A stretch of DNA of 64,000 nucleotides, taken from the NCBI GenBank assembly GCA_021732995.1, contig JAKFWA010000051.1, positions 124,001 to 188,000 of the forward strand, written 5' to 3'. Below the pieces are notes generated by a model. The model was not told the DNA's origin, searched no databases, and saw only the letters and a program-made list of their open reading frames with translations. A program made the translations under genes and the position numbers. This document shows, in pieces, positions 35,301-44,300 of this stretch. Source of the DNA: Planctomycetaceae bacterium (GTDB lineage: Bacteria; Planctomycetota; Planctomycetia; Planctomycetales; Planctomycetaceae). How positions within the stretch are numbered: position 1 is the first letter of the stretch; each line of letters opens with the position of its first letter.

Positions 35301-38300
35301 TGACGGTCAGTTGCACAGCGTTCGATCCGGCATCCAGATCCTGCACAGTGATCGCATTGCTGTTCGCGCTGCTGAATGTGACCTGAGTGTCTTCGGAAAC
35401 GTTCTGCGTGGCGGGAACATTGATCGCCGGGCCATCGTTGACAGCGCCAACGTTGATGGTGACGGAGTCCGAATCCGTCATCGCTCCGCCCGAGCCGGAG
35501 TTGCCCAGGTCGGAAACTGAAATGCTCAGCGTATCGGTGCCGTTCGCGTTCGTTGTGGGTTGATACTGCAGTCCCTGCAGAGCGGCATTGATGTTGTCGA
35601 GCGTGCCCGTGAAGGTCATGGTGGCATCGGCAGTGCCATCGCCGGTTGTGAAATTCAATCCACCCGTTGTGCCCAGCGTCAGCGTGCCGTTGGTGACGCC
35701 AATGGTCACCTGCAGCGTGCCGTTCCCTGCGTCCGAATCGAAGATGGAGATGGCGTTGGAGTTGCCGTTGGAAAACACCAGCGTGGTGTCCTCAGTCGCC
35801 ATCTGGGTGCCAGGCACCGAGATCGACGGCGCTGTGTTCGGCAACTGGTTGCCAAACAGAATGTTGGTCAGATTCTGGCCCGGGGTCAGCGTGATCTCGT
35901 AAGTGTGCCGTGTATTCAATCCAACGGTGAAATTGTTCGCACTGGGCACAGCGACCACAAAGTCTCGTTCGCTGTCCTGATCCAGAGCAAAGGATGCGAC
36001 CTGCGTAGGGGCGTTACCGACGGACTCGGTGACCGACAGCGTGAACTTGCCCGTGCCGTCGTTGGTCAGCAACTGCACTTGATCATTGCCCGTGTCCACC
36101 GTCAGCAGGTCAACCTTGCCATCTTCGTTGAAGTCATCAGCGACCATGTAGTCGACGTTGACGCCCGCCGGAGCTGCGCTCGTCAACTCAGTGAAGCCAC
36201 CAGCTCCGTCACCGAGTTGAATCGTCAGGCGCGGTATGCCAGTGCTGGCGATCGCCACATCGGCCTTACCATCACCGTTGAAGTCTCGAGAGATAACCTG
36301 AATGCCACCAGACGGAACAGTGAAGCTGGTACCGGAACTGAAGTTGCCCGAGCCATCGTTGCCGTACAGACGGAAGAAACCGGTGGGACTCAGGATCACC
36401 GCGTCCAGCCCCGAAGTGGCATCGAACTCACCCAGGGCGACGGAATCTGGCCCTGAGCCGCCAGCGATGGAAACCGTGTTCGGCGCGCTGAAACCGCCCG
36501 AGCCGTTGTTGATCAACACGGAATACGACGCACCCGAACTGGTCACCACAAACAGATCCGGGAACTGGTCGCTGTCGAGATTTCCGACCTGCAGATCCAC
36601 GGGGTTGTCCGGAACGCTCGAGGTCGTCGGCGTCAGAACTCCAAACCCGTCATTGAGCAGCACCGTGATGGTGCTGCTGCTGGCATTGGCGGTGATGACG
36701 TCCAGCACTTCATCGTTGTTGAGGTCCGCCAGCACAATCTTTTCTGTGCCTGATCCCGTGGTATAGGAAACGGCCGGGTCAAAGTCACCATTGGCGTTCT
36801 TGAGATAAACCCGCACGCTGCCACCGCCAACAGGTGAAGTGATAATGTCGCCGTGCCCGTCACCGTTGAGGTCCCCGGCAGCGATCACTTCCTCTTGGAG
36901 TGATGTAGAGATCTCGTGCATCGCGAAGCCGGGGGTGTTCGGCTGAGTCTGTGTGGCGGTCGCGGGTGTGATCTGTCGTACGATGACGGGCTCGCCTGAG
37001 GGTACGTTGGCAAAGAGATACGCACCGTTTGAATCCGAGACAAACGACGGCTCACCCGGGTTGAGAATCCCATCCACGTTCAGGTCCGCATACACCGTGA
37101 CATTCGCCAGTCCCGGCTCGCCGATATCCTGCGCGCCGTTGCCGTTGAAGTCATTGAAGACGATGCCCGCGACCGAACCCGGCGCCGAGGTACTTCCCAA
37201 CTGCAGCCCGCTGATCAGATCACCCTCTTCCGGGAAGACAACCAGCGTTCCCGTGATGAAGGTCGTGGCGTTGAAGTAGAGCTCCGCCGTACCAGCCAGG
37301 TGGTTGGACGTGACGATGTCGGCCTTGAAGTCTCCATTCATGTCTCTGAGCTGCACAGCCGTAGCCGCCGAGTTCGTGGCGACTTGCTTGACCGGCGCGA
37401 ATTTCCCGTCCATGTCCAGCTCGGCGACGGATACGAAGGACTTCGATCCGTGGCTTGCAACGACCTGCTCCTGGCTGCCGAATGTGAGAACCTCAGCATC
37501 CAGGCCAGAAATGGACGCCGACAACGTCACAGAGCCGTCTACGGAGAATGAACCGGAAAAGTCGTTCGTCAGCAGGGTGAGTGTGTTAGTCGTAGTCGAC
37601 CCGACAACCAGATCGGACGAACCAGCTCCGTGCATCCGGGCAGCGACCAGGTATTTGGGTGTTCCCGCCACAGTGAGCGACTGCACGCTGAAGCCACCGC
37701 CGCCCTGCTGCAAAGCGATGTGCACTTTGTTGTCCGCTCCCGCCGTGAACGCGAAATCGTCTTTTCCGTCCGTGTCGAAATCGCCGGTGACGATGCGATC
37801 AATCCCGGTCACTCCGGAAGGAGTCAGCACGGGGGCTGTCGGAGTAAACGTGCCAGCGTCATTCCGGATCGCCGCGATCGTGTTGGTACCCAATGACGTC
37901 ACGAGGATGTCCAGATCGTTGTCGTCATCGTAATCCAGGAACGCGAGATCGGATGTTGACGCCAGTCCCGTCGCGAGATTTACGGGCGCCAAGAGCCCGT
38001 TCGGCCCATCGCCGATGAAGACGTCCACAGAGCCGTCTTCCAGCGCGACCACCAGATCAACGTAGGAGTCCTGATTAATGTCGGCGGCGCGGATCGAAAC
38101 ACCTTTCGCCGTCAGTGGAACCGAAGTGGAGCTCAAGTTGCCCGTAACCGCATTGTGATACGTAATGCTGACCGTGTTTGGACCGGCGCCGCCAGACACA
38201 GGCGTCAGGCGGATGACGTCGAGGCTGTTATCGAAGTTGATATCCGCCAGTTGCAGAGTTTCACCCACTGGCACCTGAGAACTGGCAGGGCCACTGATCA

Positions 38301-41300
38301 AGCCGTGTGAATAGAATTGATATCCGACCGGCGCGCTGGCCACGCGATTCGGTGGCAGTTCCTGACGAATCAGGACTTCCTGCTGTGGCAACAGACCAGT
38401 GATCTCGAACTCGCCATTCGAATCACTGACGCTGCTGGGTTCGAACGCTTCGCGAATGCCGTTGACATTGGTGTCGGCGTAAACGGTAACGCCTTGCAAC
38501 GCGGGTTCGCTCATTTGCCGAATGCCATCGCCGTTTTGATCGTTGAACACGACTCCATCGACGGAAGACGTGAAGACATAGCCCACGGGGAAAGCCGTGG
38601 CAAAGTCGCCACCCGCGAGAGTCACCGGAGGTGTTCCCGCCCGGTTGAACAGCACAAACTCGGTGGCAGTCAGGAACGCACGAGTCACCACGATGTCCGT
38701 GCGATTGTCTTCGTCGAAGTCGCCAAAGGCGAAGCCACGCAGCGCACCGCCGAGTTCCAGAGTCTGAACAACATTGGTGAATGAGAGCCCGCCGTTACCC
38801 CGCACAACCTTCACTTCACCCGACTCGTTCCCCACAATCAGATCCGGGAATCGCTCAAAGGCGGGGACCGGGAGTCGATCCGTGTCGACGTCGTGGAAGG
38901 CAATCTCGTGGGCTTCCCCCGTATAGACCACCTGTGGCAGCAGGAACTCGAGATCACCGACGTTGCTGAAGAGGACCACGGTGTTGTCTGAGAGCGCCAC
39001 GGCTACATCGATGTTGCCGTCCTGATCGATGTCTTCCAGCGCCAGAGCGCCGCGTCCAGGCCGTGCTTGATCGGGTAGCGACAAGAGGATGCTGCTGCCA
39101 AAGCTGCCACCACCCAAATTCTCGATCACCTGTACCTGACTGTCCATACTGGAGTCGAGCGCCACGACGTCCAGATCATCGTCGCCGTCGAGGTCGGCCA
39201 GTTGAACTGCCCTGATTGTACCCGAAACGCCGATCACTTGAGGTGCATCGAACGTAAAGCCGGTGTTGGCGAAGATGACCTGCACATCATCGCTGGAGAA
39301 TCGCCCCAGGACGATGTCGGCCCGGTTATCCCCGTTCAAATCACCAACGGCCAGGCTGAGAGCACCCGCCAACCCGCTGATGGTTGTTGCCAGCGTAAAG
39401 GTGCCAGAGTCATTACGGAACACTCGAACGCCCGTTGACGTGTCGCTGACGGCCAGGTCGAGATCACCGTCAAAATCGAAGTCTCCGGATCGGATAGCCC
39501 GTGCGAAACCCGATGCGGTAGCGATCACGTACGCATCCTGGAAGAACCTGCCGTTGCCATCGCCCAGCAGCACCTTGAAGCCGTCGTTCGCCATATTGGA
39601 AACGAGGGCCACCACGTCCTGATGACCGTCGCCATTCACATCGAAGACGACCGTGTCCAGTCCGTCTCCGCTCTCGCTGATGATCTGATCATCAAACGAC
39701 AGTGGCACGTTTGACGAGACGACCGTATTCGACGGCAGGAACGCGACCACGTGATAATCGCCTGCCGGTACGTCCTCGAAGGTGTATTTACCAGCCTCGT
39801 TGATAAAGGGCGTGGAGGGGTCGTCGGAACTGGTACCCGTCACCAGTTCATAGGGATCCTGCCGACCGTTGCCGTTGGAATCGAGGAACAAGGCGATTTC
39901 ACCAGTTCCCGTCTCATTGGAATCCAGGAAGCCGTTGTTGTTGGCGTCATAGAAGTAGAATCCGGTGATGGTTCCATAAGCCTGCACGCCGAAGTCGATA
40001 CCGGTTTCCGGCGCGGCGGTCTGCGGAAGCAGGAACTGGCTGCCAACCTGATTGGCCTGTACGACGACGGCGTTGTCGTCGTTGCTGGCATAGATGACCT
40101 CGAGACTCCCGTCACCATTCACATCCACCAGGGTGATTGCCGAGATCTCCTCAGAGCTAGGCTCGTTCACGACGACGTCCGTGCCGCCGTTGCTGTTCTG
40201 CACGATCGTGATCACACCGCTGCTGTTGTTGCTACCGATCAGGAGATCGGTATCGCCATCGCTGTCGATATCTCCCACGGTGAGTGCATCAGGGGCATCG
40301 GCATCGGCCAGCTCGACGATCTGGAATTTATTCGCAGCGATATTGCTGGCGAGGAAGACTTTATCCAGCGCGCCTGCACCGTAGATCAGATCCACGTCAC
40401 CATCGCGGTCGTAGTCGTCCGCCAGGAGAGATGACGGTCCGCCAGCAGCGCCGATGCTCAGCCGTGGCGCAAATGTGCCGTTACTGTTGCCGATGAAAAT
40501 CGACAACTGGTTGCCGCCAAAATCGGCCGTTGCCAGATCGATTGTGCCATCCAGATTGAAGTCCGCCGCCACAATCTCGATCGGTTGATCGCTGGTGTCG
40601 TAAGTCGCAGCAGGGGTCGGCGCCGAGAAACCGCCAGATCCATTACCGAACAGGATGACCACTGCGTCATCGCCAGTATTGGCAACGGCCAGATCCTTCT
40701 TGCCATCCGAGTTGAAGTCCCCCGTAACGAGCGAACTGGGGGAGTTGCCGACGCTGATGACCGATCCGGCGATGGGACCTCCGGGCGAACCCATGAAGAT
40801 GGAAACGGTGCCGTCGGTCTGATTCGTGACGGCGTAGTCCAGGAAAGGATCAGCGTTGAAATTCCCGAACTGCACGTCGCTCGGGTTGTTACCCGTGAAA
40901 GCCCTGCCGAGGACGTCATAGAAGGCTCCACCCGCATCCTCTAACGGACGCGGCGTGAGAATCACCAGTTCGTTCGTGCCGCCGTCCACGTAGACCAGTT
41001 CCACATCCCCATCAGCATCGATATCCACCGGGCGAATGGCACGCACGGAAGACGCATTCTGCAATTCGCTCGTAACGCCCAGTTGCGGCAACAACGTAGT
41101 GGTGGGTCGCGAGTGGGTATTGCGTACCACGCTGACGAAACTCGCCGCCGGTTCGACGAGGTCGATCAGATACGAACCCTCTTCGTTGATACCGGCCGTA
41201 CCGGGATTGTCAAAAGTGGTCAGCGCATTCGGCTCACCAGGATCAAACTTGCCGTTGTTGTTTCTATCCACATAGACGCGTTCCCCCACCAGACCGGGTT

Positions 41301-44300
41301 CGCCCATTTGTCGTGTGCCGTCACCGTTCGTGTCATCGAACAGTGTGCCGGAAACAGTCGTATGAAACACTTCATACGCGCCGATATCAGCGACGGATGT
41401 GGAATCGTTGTTGCCATCCCGTGGCACCGAGAACCCGCGCTGATCCGTGCTTGGTGCTCCAGACGCCGAACCCGCATCAATCGCGGGACTGCCCGGTAGC
41501 AACCGATGCGTGCGGGTCACGACTGGATCGGAGAAGCTGGGCGTCAACATCCCGCCGGCAATTGCCGGAACAGTATTATTCGCCAGCGGTCCCAGCTTCG
41601 GATCGACCAGACGAGTAACCGTGCCACCGCCGCCGTAGGTGCCGCTGGCCGCAACTGGACTGTCTTCCACAACGGGATCGTACAAATCAAAGCTGTTGGC
41701 GTCGAAGACCTCAACGCGGAACGTACCATTGATAGAGACACCACTGACCCCCGAGATCTTGACGAGATCCCCAGTACTATACCCGTGCGCATTTGCGGTG
41801 ACTCGGACTGGCACGGTGGTAACAACCGCGGAGATCGAACGGAACGTCGTGCCCCCAACGATGTCACCGTTGACTCCGTTTGTGAACCCCGTCGCCGCTC
41901 CCAGATTCCCGATCAAGTTGTTGCCGGCCGATGTGAACGCACCGATCAGATCAACATTGTCGGCATACAGGCCGTTATTCGCGACCAGTGTGTTCTGCAG
42001 CGTGACGGTACCAGAACCGGTAAGTGCCACGCCCGAAGTGCTGTTGGCGACGTTGTCTGTGACGGTCACATTCAGCAACGACACGTTAGCACTGTCCACG
42101 ACGATACCGCCGCTCGTGCTGGCTGAGTTCGACGAGAACGTAGACGACGTGATCACCGTCAGCCCACTTACAGCCGACAGGCCGCCACCGGAGAACGCCG
42201 TGTTCTCAGCCAAGGTCGATCCCGTGATGGTCAGCTTCGCTGTGCTGTAGATACCACCGCCCGAGAGTCCGCTGGAGAAATTGCTGGACACTTCGGAATT
42301 CAGAACGGTTAGTTCCGCGTTGGCTCCCGTGTTCGAAATGCCGCCACCACCTCCACCCGATCCCGATGCCGAGTTCTGGCGGATGGACGAGGCTTGAACC
42401 GTCATCACCTTCTGATTCAGAATGCCGCCACCAGTCAGGTCTTGGGCGCTGTTCGAATCGACGTGCGAATTCTGAATGCGAACGTCCCCGCCGATGTTGG
42501 TGACGCCACCGCCAGACCCGGCGGAGTTATTCTTAATGACTGTGCGGTCGATCGTGGACACGAGCGGCGTCGATTGCACGCCACCGATAAAGACACCACC
42601 GCCAGTGCCGCTGAAATCAGTGCTGTTGTCTTCAACAAATACATCGGTAATTTGCGACTCAGTATCAAACAGGTAGATACCACCGCCAGAGTTCGTCACC
42701 GTGTTCGATTTGACGATCGACTTGTTGAACAAGTCCAGCTTACCGCCACTCACGTAGATGCCGCCGCCGTTAGTGGCGCTATTGCCCTCAATCTTCGTGC
42801 TGCCGATTGAGATTGCCTGGCTGGGGCTATTCAGGGATGCGTGGATCGCGCCCCCGTCACCTACGGCCTTGCTGTTCAGAATGTCGGATTCAGTGATGGT
42901 CAAATTGCCGTTGGTGACGCGAATCGCACCGCCGTTGCCGGCCAGGCCACCACCGCTAGTCTGGCCGTTCTGGATTGTTACTCCCTTCAAGACCAGCGTT
43001 GTATTGGTTTTGACATCAAAGATGCGATCGAAATCATGGCCATCGATAACCGTGACGCCCTTCCCGTAGCCTGTGATTGTGACATTGTCACCAATATCCA
43101 GGTCGCCCGTGGTGCCTCCATCCTCGTTCGCTCCAAACAGCGTCAACTGATAGACACCTGCGGGAAGCACGATGGATTGTGCGCCAGCCGAAGCATTCGC
43201 TTCCATGATTGCAGCCCGGAGCGATGTCTTCCCGCTGGCGTCAGCCGCAAATCCATCACCGGGACTGATATCAACCGTATCGTCAGTGGTGTTGACAATG
43301 TACCCGGTGAATCCGGTTTCAAAGGCACCGATATCAGGGAAGATATCGTTTGGACGTGTCGCCCCGCGCTGGTCGGTGGGCTGCGTGAAGTCGGAGTTGC
43401 CTGCGTCAATCACAGGGCTACCCGGCTGAGGACGATGGGTACGAGTCAATCCGCCGTTGTTCTGGAGCGGGTCCAGCTGAGGATCAAGCGGTGTGGATGT
43501 GTTCCCGACTTGGTCGTTGTTGATCCCGTTGGTAAATGAGCCAGCTCCCACGCCGATGAAATTGTTGCCTCGGCTGAGCGTCGGTCCGACGGCGAAGATG
43601 TCTGCTGCTCCAGCTCCGCCGCCAGACTGCACGTTGTCGGCGATGATCGTCCCGCTGGCTTCCATGAAACCTGATAGATGCACCTGCACGCCGCCGCCAA
43701 GGAAAGCGGTATTCTCTACAACGGTGCTATCTCGCAATTGCAGAGTGCCGGAATCCACCAGAAAACCACCGCCGACGCTGCTGGACATCGCAGTGTTCTG
43801 AGAAACCGTTGTGTTATTCACACTGGCCGAACCGCCCGCAATGAGCACGCCGCCACCGCTGTTGGTCGCGGTATTCTGCGAAATGCCGGAGTGCTGCACA
43901 TCCAGCGAACCGCTCAGCATGGCAATGCCGCCGCCGGTGTTCGCCTTGTTCTTATCAATTGCGCTGTAGTCGACTACCAGTTGAGCAGACCCGGTGATAC
44001 CGATACCACCGCCTTTGGCGGTCGCCTCATTATCGGTGATCTGGCTGGCAATGACGTTGACCAGCACATCGTTCTGATCTTCGACGATGCCCAAGCCACC
44101 AGCGTCGCGCCCAGCCTTGTTATTACTGATGATCGAGCGAACGATATCCACATTGCCAGTGGTTCCGATACCACCCGCGTCACGGACTGCGACGTTGCCC
44201 TGAATGCGAGCATCGACCAACCGCAAGGTTCCGTCGTTACCAATACCAGCGGCATCATTTCCCGCAGAGTTGTTGGCGATCACGCCACCCATCACGGTCA

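Noticed and set aside
31835-35835. Regular ~400-bp periodicity considered as CRISPR or satellite DNA
   Set aside because: Units are coding, in frame and diverged at third positions; no 25-40-bp repeat/spacer pattern.
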